Shown: positions 9,227-18,994, counted from the stretch's first letter. The stretch is 64,000 nt of DNA from Fulvimarina pelagi HTCC2506 (GCF_000153705.1 NZ_DS022272.1:281498-345497); one strand, 5' to 3'. Translations and numbers: made by a program. The notes: generated from the sequence alone by a model not told the origin.

Positions 9227-10470
9227 CACATACGCTGGTCGAGGATGAGTGCCGAGTCACGGTGCGTATGCAAAAACCTAGGCTCGAGCGCACCGATTAG
9301 CGATTTGATTCCGTCCTTGTCGGCTGTATCTTCGTCTGACAGCACGATCCGCGACAACACATCCACGACACGCGCTACCTCGCCTGTCCGTGCGCTCCGG
9401 TAAGAGACAGCCTGTAAGGAAGTAAGGTCCGCCTCTATCGCGTTCTCTCCTTCTGCGATGAACTCTTCATAAGGCTTCTCCCCGGCGGTGTCCGGCTTAG
9501 TCAAAATGAGAGGCCATCGACCCGCGGCGATTTCCTTCGAGATGTTGACCTTTGCCGACGCCTCCTCTTCGTAGATCGAGGCTTCGAATCCGTTGTGACG
9601 AAGAAAAGCTTCGGCGATGTCTCGCAACGGAACGAGGTTGGTCTGCGGATCCAGGCGAGGGATACCGATATGTTGCGACGGAAGAAGTAGTGACGCAAGT
9701 GTGCATATATGGCCAGACTCCTCTAAACTGACGAAATACCGGCGAATGCCGTCAGGACAAGCAAGGGGCTCGCGCCGCGCGAGCCTGTTCTCGAAGGCTT
9801 GCAGAAGGGAACCGTTTGAAAAAGCGACGTTTGCGAAACGGGCGGAGGTAACGGGTGATCGAAAACGACTGGAGAAAGCATCGTCGAAAAGGACATGCTC
9901 CATCACCCGCTTCGTCGCACCCATAAAAGACGAGGGATTGGCGGCCTTGTCTGTGGACACGCTGAAATAGCGCGCGTCCGGTGCCGATTGGGCCACCCAG
10001 CCCATAAATCGGGCCTGTTTCACGATATTAGTGTCAAGCATCTGTAAGATGGAGAAGATGTCTTTTTCCGAACGCACGTGCTTGATGGCCGCAAAATTGA
10101 GGACGAGATCGTAAGGCGCCTCCATCTCTAAGAAGAGACGCATGGCTTTCGACCCGTAATCTAGCGGCAGCGCACGCAGATCGCGTACATTGCCAGCATG
10201 ATGCGAAGATCGGAATTGGCGCACGAATTCGGCCAGGCTGTTCTCATTCTGGTCAATAACATGCACGGCGCGCGGTCCGTAACGGCAGAGCGTGAACACC
10301 GTATTGGAGCCGATCGAACCGGCTGCGCCTACGGCTAGAATGCGTTTGCCCGCGACCGCTTCGCGCAATGTGTTTTCGTGGACCGTCAGATCGCCCAGAA
10401 AGAATGACTGGTCGCGTCCAGTCGCGATGGCGGCCGGCGAAGCGGCGGTTTTAACTATCTGCGCGGTCAT
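9226..10470 (-). CDS. legB: Nucleotide-sugar 4,6-dehydratase, CapD/FlaA1 type (LegB role)
   Basis: A short-chain dehydrogenase-fold enzyme of about 414 residues. The NAD-binding loop is ILAVGAAGSIGSN. The catalytic region STDKAANPSSFMGATKR has Met where classical SDRs have Tyr, as in CapD/FlaA1/PseB dehydratases. Expected reaction: 4,6-dehydration of a UDP- or GDP-GlcNAc, giving the 4-keto-6-deoxy sugar for the aminotransferase. I chose the ATG at 10470, 20 bases after the aminotransferase stop; a TTG at 10500 is possible. The C-terminal 120 residues are less familiar than in PseB. The position between aminotransferase and acetyltransferase genes makes the LegB role likely but not proven. Confidence 0.75.
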   Translation of the reverse strand: MTAQIVKTAASPAAIATGRDQSFFLGDLTVHENTLREAVAGKRILAVGAAGSIGSNTVFTLCRYGPRAVHVIDQNENSLAEFVRQFRSSHHAGNVRDLRALPLDYGSKAMRLFLEMEAPYDLVLNFAAIKHVRSEKDIFSILQMLDTNIVKQARFMGWVAQSAPDARYFSVSTDKAANPSSFMGATKRVMEHVLFDDAFSSRFRSPVTSARFANVAFSNGSLLQAFENRLARREPLACPDGIRRYFVSLEESGHICTLASLLLPSQHIGIPRLDPQTNLVPLRDIAEAFLRHNGFEASIYEEEASAKVNISKEIAAGRWPLILTKPDTAGEKPYEEFIAEGENAIEADLTSLQAVSYRSARTGEVARVVDVLSRIVLSDEDTADKDGIKSLIGALEPRFLHTHRDSALILDQRM

Positions 10471-10489
10471 AGCCGATGCTTCGAGCCAC

Positions 10490-11626
10490 TCAAGATTCAA
10501 GGTGTTGGAGGAGGGCAGAGACGACGAGTGCTTGATTATCTTTACTTAAAGACGTGGAGCAGGGCAGTGTGAGAATTCGATGCCATATGGAATTGGTCAC
10601 CGCCATTGTTCCACAGGGTGATCCGCGATAGGGCGCCTGCAAGTGAACTGGCTTCCAGAAAGGGCGAGCTTCGATTCCGGACGCCCACAAGGCCGTGCAG
10701 GCGTCCTTAACTGATTGATTTTCGGATAGCACGACGCCTGACAACCAAAATGTGCTCTCCCCATCCGAAGGTGCGGGAAATGGTGCTACTGCCTCGTGGT
10801 TCGCAAATGCGCGGTCATATGCGGCACGTATCCGCTTCTTCGCGTCGAGAAACGTACCCAACCGTTGGAGTTGGGCACAGCCCACCGCCGCTTCGAGGTT
10901 GGTCATGCGATAATTGTAGCCGACTTCGTCGTGTTCGTAGTCAAGCGAGACCCGAGCGGTCGATGACAGATGTTTCGCCCGCTTCACAAGATCTTCACGC
11001 CCAACGATCATGCCACCACCCCCAGAAGTGATCGTCTTGTTGCCGTTGAAAGAATACACGGTAAGGTCGGCAATTTCGCCTATGGGTCTCTCACGGTAAC
11101 GCACTCCGATTGCTGCGGCAGCGTCAGCTACGATCGGCAAATTGTATTGCTGCGCGACTTTCACTAGACCATCCATGTCCGCTGGAGTGCCTAGAGTATA
11201 GACCGGCATCAGAGCAGCAATCCGCCGACCTGTCGCAAGATGATAGAGTGCGCCATTGCGCTTGACCGCATGAGCTTCAATTTCTTCTGCAACACGAACG
11301 GGATCCATCGTCCAATTCGTTGAGTCTATATCGATGAACCACGGCGTTGCACCACTGTGTGAGATGGCGTTTGCTGTGGCAATAAAGGTGAAGCTAGGAG
11401 TAATAACGAGATCCCCTGAGCGCACGTCAAGAACTTTTAGAGCGAGATGTAATCCCTGCGTACCAGACCCCATAGCGGCGCCTGCGGGTGAGCCTGATAA
11501 TGCTGCGACTTCCTCTTCGAAACGGGTCACGAAGGCGCCTACCGTCGAGACAAAATTCTCATCAATGCAGCGCTTAAGATACTCGCCTTCGAGTGAGCCG
11601 GTATTTGGAATAGCAAGAGGTATCAT
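10490..11626 (-). CDS. legC: LegC-family PLP-dependent aminotransferase
   Basis: A DegT/DnrJ/EryC1-fold aminotransferase of 378 residues. Visible features are the N-terminal substrate loop SLEGEYLKRCIDENFVSTVG, the cofactor segment AAMGSGTQGLHLAL, the Asp that contacts the pyridine nitrogen in PIVADAAAAIG, and the Schiff-base Lys in YSFNGNKTITSGGGGM. It converts the 4-keto-6-deoxy sugar to the 4-amino sugar in nonulosonate synthesis. The ATG at 11626 (MIPLAIPNTG) is used because homology begins there. It is the first gene of a three-gene minus-strand operon, divergent from the synthase gene across about 120 bases. Confidence 0.85.
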   Translation of the reverse strand: MIPLAIPNTGSLEGEYLKRCIDENFVSTVGAFVTRFEEEVAALSGSPAGAAMGSGTQGLHLALKVLDVRSGDLVITPSFTFIATANAISHSGATPWFIDIDSTNWTMDPVRVAEEIEAHAVKRNGALYHLATGRRIAALMPVYTLGTPADMDGLVKVAQQYNLPIVADAAAAIGVRYRERPIGEIADLTVYSFNGNKTITSGGGGMIVGREDLVKRAKHLSSTARVSLDYEHDEVGYNYRMTNLEAAVGCAQLQRLGTFLDAKKRIRAAYDRAFANHEAVAPFPAPSDGESTFWLSGVVLSENQSVKDACTALWASGIEARPFWKPVHLQAPYRGSPCGTMAVTNSIWHRILTLPCSTSLSKDNQALVVSALLQHLES

Positions 11627-11748
11627 ACGCTTTCTGTCTCGGTGATTCGAGGCGGTGTTGAGATGCCTTTGTTGCCGATTGTCACTGAACATGTAAATGG
11701 GGCGGCGATCGCAAATTGGTCCACGTCAGGTAAGATGGAGCCTAGCAA

Positions 11749-12792
11749 ATGTTGGCGGCAATCAACGAATGGTTTAAACAACCTAATTGGGTATTCGTTG
11801 TCGCCGAGGCTGGGGTCAACCATAATGGGAGTATTGAGCGCGCTCTGGACATGGTCGAAGCAGCAGCTCGGGCGGGTGCGGACGCCATCAAATTCCAAAC
11901 TTTCAGGGCTGCGGGTTTGGTGACGGCAAATGCCGAAAAGGCAGCTTACCAGAAGCGCAATGACGGGATTGATACGAACCAGGCGGAGATGCTTTCCGCT
12001 CTTGAATTAAGTGAGAGTCAGTGGCGTACGATCAAGGATCATTGCAGTATGGTCGGCATCAGCTTTCTATCAACTCCGTTCGATGAAGATAGTGCGGATT
12101 TTCTAGAAAGCCTCGGTGTCGAAGCGTTCAAGATTTCGTCGGGTGATCTGACACACCTTGCGTTTCTTCAGCATGTGGCACGCAAGGGCCGACCCATGAT
12201 TATCTCCACTGGGATGGCAAATCTTGCTGATATAGAGGAGGCTGTGGATGCGATTGAAGCCGCGGGCTCGCCGCCACTTGCGATCCTTCACTGCGTGTCA
12301 GACTATCCGGCGGACCCTGCGTCGAGCAATCTAATGGCCATACCGACGCTAGCGGCTGCGTTCCGTCGTCCTGTCGGATGGTCAGATCATACACTCGGAG
12401 AGGCTACAAGCCTGGCCAGTATTCCACTAGCATCTAAGATGATTGAAAAGCATTTTACTCTCGATAAATCATTGCCGGGGCCAGATCACATTGCTTCTCT
12501 GGAGCCTGATGAGCTCGTGCGGTTTGTTGCAAATATCAGAACGATCGAAGTTGCACTAGGCGACGGGCGAAAACGTCCGCATGACGTTGAGCGCGACACT
12601 GCGCGGGTTGCCCGCCGTTCTCTCGTGACCTTGAAGGAGGTCAAAAAGGGTGAACTGTTCACGATCCAAAATTGCGGGGCGCGGAGACCCGGTACCGGGC
12701 TAAAGCCGAAACTCCTCGAAAGCGTGATTGGCCGTCGTGCAAGTCGCGTTCTTCCGGCCGGAACTATCCTCGCGCTTTCAGATATCGGTTGA
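11749..12792 (+). CDS. legI: NeuB/LegI-type nonulosonic acid synthase
   Basis: A 347-residue synthase that condenses phosphoenolpyruvate with a 6-carbon N-acetyl sugar to give a nine-carbon acid. The TIM barrel shows VVAEAGVNHNGS, ADAIKFQTF, FLSTPFD, FKISSGDL, ISTGMA, GWSDHTLG and MIEKHFTLDK. The C-terminal domain (about residues 285-347) is an SAF antifreeze-like domain (RRSLVTLKEVKKGELFT). A GGAG ribosome-binding sequence lies 8 bases before the ATG at 11749. With legB, legC, legG and legH alongside, the substrate is more likely 2,4-diacetamido-2,4,6-trideoxymannose than N-acetylmannosamine. The coupled next gene supplies that substrate. Confidence 0.87.
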   Translation: MLAAINEWFKQPNWVFVVAEAGVNHNGSIERALDMVEAAARAGADAIKFQTFRAAGLVTANAEKAAYQKRNDGIDTNQAEMLSALELSESQWRTIKDHCSMVGISFLSTPFDEDSADFLESLGVEAFKISSGDLTHLAFLQHVARKGRPMIISTGMANLADIEEAVDAIEAAGSPPLAILHCVSDYPADPASSNLMAIPTLAAAFRRPVGWSDHTLGEATSLASIPLASKMIEKHFTLDKSLPGPDHIASLEPDELVRFVANIRTIEVALGDGRKRPHDVERDTARVARRSLVTLKEVKKGELFTIQNCGARRPGTGLKPKLLESVIGRRASRVLPAGTILALSDIG

Positions 12793-12806
12793 AGACGGAC
12801 ATAGTC

Positions 12807-13973
12807 GTGTCGGTTACCAAACGTCGAATATTCGTTGCAACTACAAGTCGCGCAGATTTTGGTATCTATCAACCGGTCTTCAAAGCGCTTGCATCTGATC
12901 CACGTATCGAAGCAAGCCTTCTCGTGTCTGGAGATCACGTGCCGCTGTTAGAACAGGGCAATGATATGCGTGCCGCGCGCCTCGCCCGACAATCCGGCCT
13001 GCGTCTCGCAGGATTGATTCCTATGCCCCTTGGGTCAGGCAATTCGGTGGCTATTGGTGCGGCAATGGCGCAGGTAACGGCGGGTGCCTCTGAGTTTTTT
13101 TTTGCAGTCCGGCCGGACGTACTTCTTGTGCTTGGAGACAGGTATGAAATGCATGCCGTGGTGGTTGCCGCGAGCGCGCATAAAGTGCCGGTCGCCCATA
13201 TTCACGGCGGGGAAGAGAGTGAGGGGGCCGTGGACAATCTCTACCGTCATTCCCTAACGAAGCTGAGCCATCTCCACTTCTGCGCTACTGCTTTAAGCGA
13301 GCAGCGCATATTAGCAATGGGGGAAGAACCATGGCGAGTCTTCCTAACAGGCGCCCCATCCCTCGATGGAATAGCCGAGACTAAAATTCTCGACAGAAAG
13401 GCTCTTGGGATCGAGGTAAAGCTACCGGATGGCCCGTTTTTATTGGCAACCTATCATCCGGAAACAATGCGATCCGATAAAACGGTCGACGATCTCGATG
13501 AGATGATCGCCGCGCTGGATGAGATTGCTATGCCCACCCTCTTCAGCCAAGCAAACTCAGACGAATTGGGTCAAGAGATTAATCGTCGTTTGAAACTTCA
13601 TTCGAAACGTTGCCCTTGGATGATCCTCCATAATTCGCTCGGGCGGCATAAGTATTTTTCTGCCATGCTACATGCCGCCGTAATGGTCGGCAACTCGTCT
13701 TCCGGAATCATCGAGGCCGCCAGCTTTTCCCTACCGGTTATTAATATTGGCGGTCGTCAAAAAGGTCGTGAGCGTTCTGCGAACGTCGTCGATGTACCGC
13801 CGGAGCGGAGTGCCGTGATCAAAGCGGTGCGTAATGCAATTGAACACGGCCGGCTAGAGGTTGAGAACGTATATGGTGATGGACATGCTTCGCAAAAGAT
13901 CACGAAGGTTCTTGCTGAAATAACTGTCGATTCTCGACTTCTAATCAAACGCTTCAATTTGAATTCTGTATAG
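12807..13973 (+). CDS. legG: NeuC/LegG-type hydrolysing UDP-sugar 2-epimerase
   Basis: The family removes the nucleotide from a UDP-N-acetyl sugar while inverting C2, supplying the synthase substrate. The roughly 388-residue GT-B-like protein shows ATTSRADFGIYQPVFKAL at the N-terminus, LLVLGDRYEMHA, VAHIHGGEESEGAVDNLYRH, LATYHPET, and VGNSSSGIIEAASF near the C-terminus, all typical of NeuC/LegG. The start is uncertain: GTG at 12807 lies 14 bases after the synthase stop, and TTG at 12789 would overlap that stop. Homology begins at RRIFVATTSRAD, so both agree with it. It forms an operon with the synthase gene. Confidence 0.85.
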   Translation: MSVTKRRIFVATTSRADFGIYQPVFKALASDPRIEASLLVSGDHVPLLEQGNDMRAARLARQSGLRLAGLIPMPLGSGNSVAIGAAMAQVTAGASEFFFAVRPDVLLVLGDRYEMHAVVVAASAHKVPVAHIHGGEESEGAVDNLYRHSLTKLSHLHFCATALSEQRILAMGEEPWRVFLTGAPSLDGIAETKILDRKALGIEVKLPDGPFLLATYHPETMRSDKTVDDLDEMIAALDEIAMPTLFSQANSDELGQEINRRLKLHSKRCPWMILHNSLGRHKYFSAMLHAAVMVGNSSSGIIEAASFSLPVINIGGRQKGRERSANVVDVPPERSAVIKAVRNAIEHGRLEVENVYGDGHASQKITKVLAEITVDSRLLIKRFNLNSV

Positions 13974-14149
13974 GCCGAGTCTTCAGTTACTCAAATGTTA
14001 CGAAAGGGTCATCGCGGAAAGTGATTTTTTGAGGGTCTTCTGGACTGCACCCGGGTTTGAGCGGGGATGTTATCGGCGGCTAAAAATCGCACTCTGCCCA
14101 AGTGTACGACCATATCGGAAGGTTCCGACGGATCGTTCTAAAAGGTCGA

Positions 14150-14842
14150 AATCTTCGCATCGATGCATTGCCGACCCTGTCGGTCTACAGCCTAAAAGGT
14201 CCATCTTCTCGGAGAGGCAAGGCGATATCGTGTGCGGCGCTGTACAGAACCATGGGCGCAGTCATTCCCGTCAGTCGCAGCGCGCCGGTGAAGGTCGTCG
14301 TCTTCCAGTAACAGTGAGGGATCTCCGCCCGGTAACGCTCGCCGCAAGGCGCCCGACCGCGAGCGGGCTATATTGGTCGACAGTCCCATCTCATCAATGA
14401 ACACCAAGCGTGCGGGATCGAGATCGGGCTGGCTTTAAGCCAGGCTCGGCGTCGACCCAGGAGGTCGGCTCGCTCTTGCTCCAGCGCGTGTGCGATCTTT
14501 TTTGAAGGCCCAGCCGCGGCGGTAGAGCCAGACGCTCATAGTACTGCACCTAATTCGAACTCCCACTTCGTCGACGAGACGCTTAACCATCTCGTCGAGC
14601 GTGACGTCCTTCTGCTCCTCAATCATCCCGACGATGAAAGCTTCATGCGAATCAAGAGCCGAACCGCGCCGCCAACCTTGCAGCTGTGGCGTTCGCTCAC
14701 AAACCTTCGCGCGCCCGACCTAACGGATTGCCGTCGAGATGCCGACCCCGGCCTGGGCTGCAGCCTGACGTGCGGGCATCCCGTCCGAAGATGCGTTCAG
14801 AACCCGTGAACGCAAATCTTCGCTCAACGCTCTGCCCACCAT
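14150..14842 (-). pseudogene. IS630-family transposase, N-terminal two thirds, decayed
   Basis: It starts at ATG 14842 with a clear AAGGAGGTGA ribosome-binding site. The first 40 residues include the helix-turn-helix MPARQAAAQAGVGISTAIR and then hit TAG at 14720-14722. Later parts appear in shifted frames: IEEQKDVTLDEMVKRLVDE around 14600, VFIDEMGLSTNIAR (first catalytic Asp) around 14390, and a WKTTTF-type segment around 14300. The C-terminal third with the last two catalytic residues is missing. Confidence 0.7.
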
Positions 14843-15026
14843 TCACCTCCTTCATGGAGAGATTTTGAAACAGGTGCCGCTCCAAAAATTACTTCGCATT
14901 CCATTCATCGATCAAAAGATATCCTCTAGCGCTATGCACTGTGTGCTTAACTCAGGATACACCAAAACTGAACGGTGAGTAGCTGCGCTTCTCCGACTGA
15001 AACAGCGATCTTAGATATGCAACGCA

Positions 15027-16487
15027 TCAGTCGCGGCTTCGTCGTCTGAAGGGCGCCGTCCATTCGGTCGAAGTCGCCGCGACGGCCACGTAGAGCACCG
15101 AGAGGGGGAAAATCTCTATCAGCATCCGATTGAGCGAGTCGCCGTTCCCGACGCGATAGGAACCGCCGTCCCGGACGAAGGCCAATAGGAAAAACATCGG
15201 GATCGCCGCTGTTACGGGGAAGCGCAGGGTCGCAAGGCGCCGGTCTTTGCAGAAGCTCAGCGTGAAGATCACGATACCCGTCAGGACGACCAAGGAGCGT
15301 CCCCAGGAACCCGCGCCGATCACCACGTTCTGGAAAGTTGCATCGAGGCTGCCGAGAAAGATGTCCGGCTCGTAGAGAGCCGCTACCGCGAGAACCAGCC
15401 AGAGACCTGCTTCCGCAAGGCCTAGAAGCGGACGACGAAAGCGCGACAGAAGCGGCGCGGTGAGAAGCGGCGCAGCAAAGATTGCGGCGACTCCGAGTGC
15501 CGTGGGGCCGAGGGCTGAGAGCGGAAGATCCCGGTCCGCGCGAAGGTGGGCAAGGGCGAGGTAGGCGTGCCAGGAAAGCGTCATCGCTCCAAATCCGATC
15601 AGGACGGCGATCCGATCGCGGCGCGGCGCGGCGCCGTTCAGAACGAAGGGCAGAACCGCTAGACCGCCGAGGAGAAAGCCCTCTGCCCGCCCCAAGACCA
15701 GCGGCGGCAACATGAGGAGCTGGATGGCGACGAGGAAGCTTTGCGGCACACCGGTAGATCGCTCATTCATCGCCCCCGCCGCGGCGATGATCATGACGCA
15801 GGCGGCGATGTAGAGGTGGGTGTTGAGATAGAAGGAATTCCAGACATAGCGGTTGTTGCTGATGATCAGCAGCAACATCAGCACCGCGATGACGATCCGC
15901 TCCTTCCGTCGAATCGCTTCGCGTTCCGTCAGCGCCCAGAAGAAGAAAAGTGACGTCGCGAGGACCCCTAGCGAGAGGGTCGGGATCAAGGATTTGATGT
16001 AGTACTCGTCGAAGATCCGGGCGAGCGAGAGGGAGATAGGAAAGGTGTAGAGGCGCTTTCCGAGATCGTTGAGAGTGATGAATTCGGTCTCGCCCTTAGC
16101 GAAGAGGAGAGCGCTGCGCAGATACCTGAACGTGTCGCTGTGATATTTTACGATGGCGACATGGCGCATCGCATAGACGACGACCGCCGCACAGATCAGG
16201 CCGAACGCGAGAACCGTCAGGCGCCTCGCCAATGTTTCCGGTTCGTGTCCGCCGGGGCGCCAAGCGGTGATGAGCATAACCGCGAAAGGCAGGCCGCAAG
16301 CTGCCACCCAGACGAACAGCGGCTCCGTGGGCAGGCCGAGGAAGAGGAGGGTGGCGCCGACCGAAATCGCGAGCGAAAGGCCCGCAATAAAAGAGAACAT
16401 CAAGGCGCCGACCGCCGACAGACCCGTAAGCATGCCGAAGGTCCAGCCGGACACGAACAGCCCCGTGACGACGGTCAACTCACCCAA
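15027..16487 (-). CDS. Polytopic membrane protein, possible GT-C type glycosyltransferase
   Basis: About 486 residues with many hydrophobic segments (10 or more helices can be counted). The first periplasmic-loop-like stretch after the second helix group contains KYHSDTFRYLRSALLFAKG, which recalls acidic motifs in GT-C glycosyltransferases, but I cannot assign a family. The start is probably TTG at 16487, overlapping the upstream gene stop by 8 bases; an ATG exists at 16433. The coupled neighbour at 16480-17064 and the facing GT2 operon suggest a role in building or transferring a lipid-linked sugar. Confidence 0.55.
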   Translation of the reverse strand: MGELTVVTGLFVSGWTFGMLTGLSAVGALMFSFIAGLSLAISVGATLLFLGLPTEPLFVWVAACGLPFAVMLITAWRPGGHEPETLARRLTVLAFGLICAAVVVYAMRHVAIVKYHSDTFRYLRSALLFAKGETEFITLNDLGKRLYTFPISLSLARIFDEYYIKSLIPTLSLGVLATSLFFFWALTEREAIRRKERIVIAVLMLLLIISNNRYVWNSFYLNTHLYIAACVMIIAAAGAMNERSTGVPQSFLVAIQLLMLPPLVLGRAEGFLLGGLAVLPFVLNGAAPRRDRIAVLIGFGAMTLSWHAYLALAHLRADRDLPLSALGPTALGVAAIFAAPLLTAPLLSRFRRPLLGLAEAGLWLVLAVAALYEPDIFLGSLDATFQNVVIGAGSWGRSLVVLTGIVIFTLSFCKDRRLATLRFPVTAAIPMFFLLAFVRDGGSYRVGNGDSLNRMLIEIFPLSVLYVAVAATSTEWTAPFRRRSRD

Positions 16488-17064
16488 GGCCGAGCTCTTT
16501 GCGCGCGGCCTCGCCGAGAAGGCTGGTATCGACGTAGTAGAATTTTCCGTATGGGTCGTGGAGAATGACGAAGATGCCGGAAGGCTGATGGCTCGTCGCG
16601 ATCCCGAAGGTTCTTTCTATCACGGCCAGCGTACTGCCACGGTCCTCCGCGAGGGCCGCCAGGTCCCACAGATTCGTCGAAAGATCGATCGACGCAAAGA
16701 GGCGATCCGCCTCGTAGTCCCGATACTGGATTTCGGAGGCGAGACCGAGAGAGCGGATCGCGATCGCGTCGGCGATGCGCTCGCGTGTGGGCATGATGAC
16801 GACACTGTCCGGGAACAGAACGCCGAAATAGTAGTAGGGCGCCACGGTTTCGCGCGAGGAGTTGTCGCGATCGATCGAGACTTGGACCACGTCGACCGAA
16901 TCATAGGCGTAGATCGCCTTATAATTATGCCTGGTGGTTTTATCGATAAATGGAAATTCTACAATATTCACGATAACAGCGAAGGTTATGAAAACTAGAA
17001 CAAAATTAAAAGGCCTTTTGAGCCATGTGCGGAGTGCACTCTTCAAAGTATCCGAGACCTTCAT
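16480..17064 (-). CDS. Single-pass membrane protein with large exported domain, unknown
   Basis: A 194-residue protein starting at ATG 17064 (MKVSDTLKSALRTWLKRP). One membrane segment follows at about residues 19-37 (NFVLVFITFAVIVNIVEF), and then a soluble domain of about 155 residues, presumably periplasmic. No family is recognised. The longer frame begins at 17226, but that part is not protein-like. The gene overlaps the following membrane-protein gene by 8 bases, so the two are probably made together. It runs divergent from the GT2 gene across about 240 bases. Confidence 0.5.
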   Translation of the reverse strand: MKVSDTLKSALRTWLKRPFNFVLVFITFAVIVNIVEFPFIDKTTRHNYKAIYAYDSVDVVQVSIDRDNSSRETVAPYYYFGVLFPDSVVIMPTRERIADAIAIRSLGLASEIQYRDYEADRLFASIDLSTNLWDLAALAEDRGSTLAVIERTFGIATSHQPSGIFVILHDPYGKFYYVDTSLLGEAARKELGLG

Positions 17065-17300
17065 AATCGATCCGATCGAATCCGAGAACTCTATACTTGG
17101 GAGCAGACGCACTTTCGTGCGTGGTAGCGCAGCAAAGACCGTGTCGTCCTGAGGACGCCCGACCGATGATCTGCGCGCCACCCGGTCCGTTCCAAGTCTC
17201 GCCTCGTCGATTGATCGCTTGACCATTGCCCTTCGACTGCTAGAAGGTCAATCCCCGAAGCGATCCGTCCTTCGCGCGACATCGGCGATATCGGTCCCCC

Positions 17301-18347
17301 ATGAAGCTCATCATCCAGATCCCCTGCTACAACGAGGCCGGCACACTCGCTATCGCGCTGGGTGAACTGCCGCGCGAAGTTCAGGGGTTCGACACCGTCG
17401 AGTGGCTGATCATCGACGACGGCAGCGTCGACGAGACCGTTGAGGTCGCCAAGGCGAACGGGGTTGACCATATCGTCCGGCACACGCGCAATCGCGGGCT
17501 CGCCTACGCATTCATGACCGGGATCGACGCCTGCCTTCAGCTCGGCGCGGACGTGATCGTCAACACCGATGCGGACAATCAGTATTCGGCGGCCTGCATT
17601 CCCGCGCTCACCGCGCCCGTCGTCCTCGGCTCGGCCGACATGGCGATCGGCGCACGCCCCATTCGCGAGATCGAACATTTCTCGCCGGTCAAGAAGGTCC
17701 TGCAGCGCTTGGGAAGCTGGGTGGTCCGCATTACCAGCCGGACGGACGTTGCCGACGCGCCGAGCGGTTTTCGCGCATTTTCGAGCATGGCGGCGCGCCG
17801 CTTCGTCCTCTTCAACAGCTATACCTATACGCTGGAGACGATCATCCAGGCAGGCCGCTACAACCTCAGCATCGTCTCGGTGCCGGTGGAGGTGAACGGG
17901 GACCTGCGCCCCTCGCGGCTGGTCAAGAGCATACCGTCCTATATCAACCGCTCGATCCTGACGATCATCCGGATCTTCGTGATCTACCGGCCGGCGCGGT
18001 TCTTCGGTACGATCGCCGCGTTCTTCTTAGGGATCGCCTTCCTGATCGGCCTGCGCTTCCTCTACTATTTCGTGACGGGCGACGGCGACGGCCACGTCCA
18101 GTCGCTGATCCTCGCCGGAGCGCTTCTCGTCATCGGCTTTGTGACGATCCTCGTCTCGTTTCTTGCTGATGTGGTCGCCGCGAACCGCAGGCTTCTGGAG
18201 GATATCCGGTTCTCACAGAAGAGCCACATCCTGCGCGCCGACGTGACGAAGATCGAAGCGCGCGACCTGAAGGGGGCTCAGGGCCCCCGCGCCTCGGCTC
18301 GGCACAGGGTGGCCGGGCCCCTCGAAAACGAAGGCGGAACACTATGA
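17301..18347 (+). CDS. GT2-family glycosyltransferase with C-terminal membrane helices
   Basis: A 348-residue protein of the dolichyl-phosphate mannose synthase/polyprenyl-phosphate glycosyltransferase type. The GT-A domain (residues 1-225) has IQIPCYNEAGTLAIAL, the nucleotide-binding LIIDDGSVDET, and the metal-binding NTDADNQY. Two hydrophobic segments follow (about residues 237-257 and 270-292), which place it in the inner membrane. It probably transfers a sugar from a nucleotide donor to a lipid carrier. It ends in an ATGA overlap with the methyltransferase gene. A C-terminal tail of about 45 charged residues looks unstructured. Confidence 0.8.
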   Translation: MKLIIQIPCYNEAGTLAIALGELPREVQGFDTVEWLIIDDGSVDETVEVAKANGVDHIVRHTRNRGLAYAFMTGIDACLQLGADVIVNTDADNQYSAACIPALTAPVVLGSADMAIGARPIREIEHFSPVKKVLQRLGSWVVRITSRTDVADAPSGFRAFSSMAARRFVLFNSYTYTLETIIQAGRYNLSIVSVPVEVNGDLRPSRLVKSIPSYINRSILTIIRIFVIYRPARFFGTIAAFFLGIAFLIGLRFLYYFVTGDGDGHVQSLILAGALLVIGFVTILVSFLADVVAANRRLLEDIRFSQKSHILRADVTKIEARDLKGAQGPRASARHRVAGPLENEGGTL

Positions 18348-18994
18348 AGGTTGCTGGCGGCCTTGCAGAAGATGGCATTGTCATCGGAAACACGTTCGAC
18401 AAATACGGCTCTACCAATCCGATCGTCCGGCGCATGGTCGCCGGTTTCACCAACACGCTGCAGGGCTGGGTAAAGGATATCGCCCCCGGGACCATCCACG
18501 AGGTCGGCTGCGGCGAGGGATACTGGGTCCAGAAATGGGCCGCCGACGGGATCGTCACGAAGGGCAGCGACTTCTCCGAACAGATCATCGCGATGGCGCG
18601 CGACAACGCGGTCAAGAACTATCTGTCGCCCGACATCTTCGAAGTGCGCAGCATCTACGAGGTGGAGCCCGGCCGCGACAATGCGGAGCTGATCGTCTGT
18701 TGCGAGGTGTTCGAGCATATCGACGATCCACAGCGCGCGCTGAAGGCGCTTCGGCGGGTCGTCGACCGCCATCTAATCCTCAGCGTCCCGCGAGAGCCGC
18801 TCTGGCGCGCCCTCAACATGGTCCGCGGGCGTTATCTCGGTGATTTCGGCAACACGCCGGGCCACATCCAGCACTGGTCGAAGGGCGCGATCGTCTCGCT
18901 CGTCGGCCAATATTTCGACGTGGTTGAGGTCGCATCGCCGCTGCCATGGACGATGATCCGCTGCACCAGTCGGACGGCGAAGCCGGCCGCGTGA
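18344..18994 (+). CDS. Class I SAM-dependent methyltransferase
   Basis: A 216-residue protein with the Rossmann-like methyltransferase core: motif I HEVGCGEGYWVQKWA (residues 52-66), an acidic motif II region (KGSDFSEQIIAMA), and LIVCCEVFEHIDDP as motif IV. It resembles UbiG/Methyltransf_11-type enzymes; the acceptor is unknown. Its start overlaps the GT2 stop (ATGA) and its stop overlaps the next start (GTGA), so the three proteins are translationally coupled. Methylation of a glycan, of its lipid carrier or of a quinone-like lipid would all fit. Confidence 0.75.
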   Translation: MKVAGGLAEDGIVIGNTFDKYGSTNPIVRRMVAGFTNTLQGWVKDIAPGTIHEVGCGEGYWVQKWAADGIVTKGSDFSEQIIAMARDNAVKNYLSPDIFEVRSIYEVEPGRDNAELIVCCEVFEHIDDPQRALKALRRVVDRHLILSVPREPLWRALNMVRGRYLGDFGNTPGHIQHWSKGAIVSLVGQYFDVVEVASPLPWTMIRCTSRTAKPAA

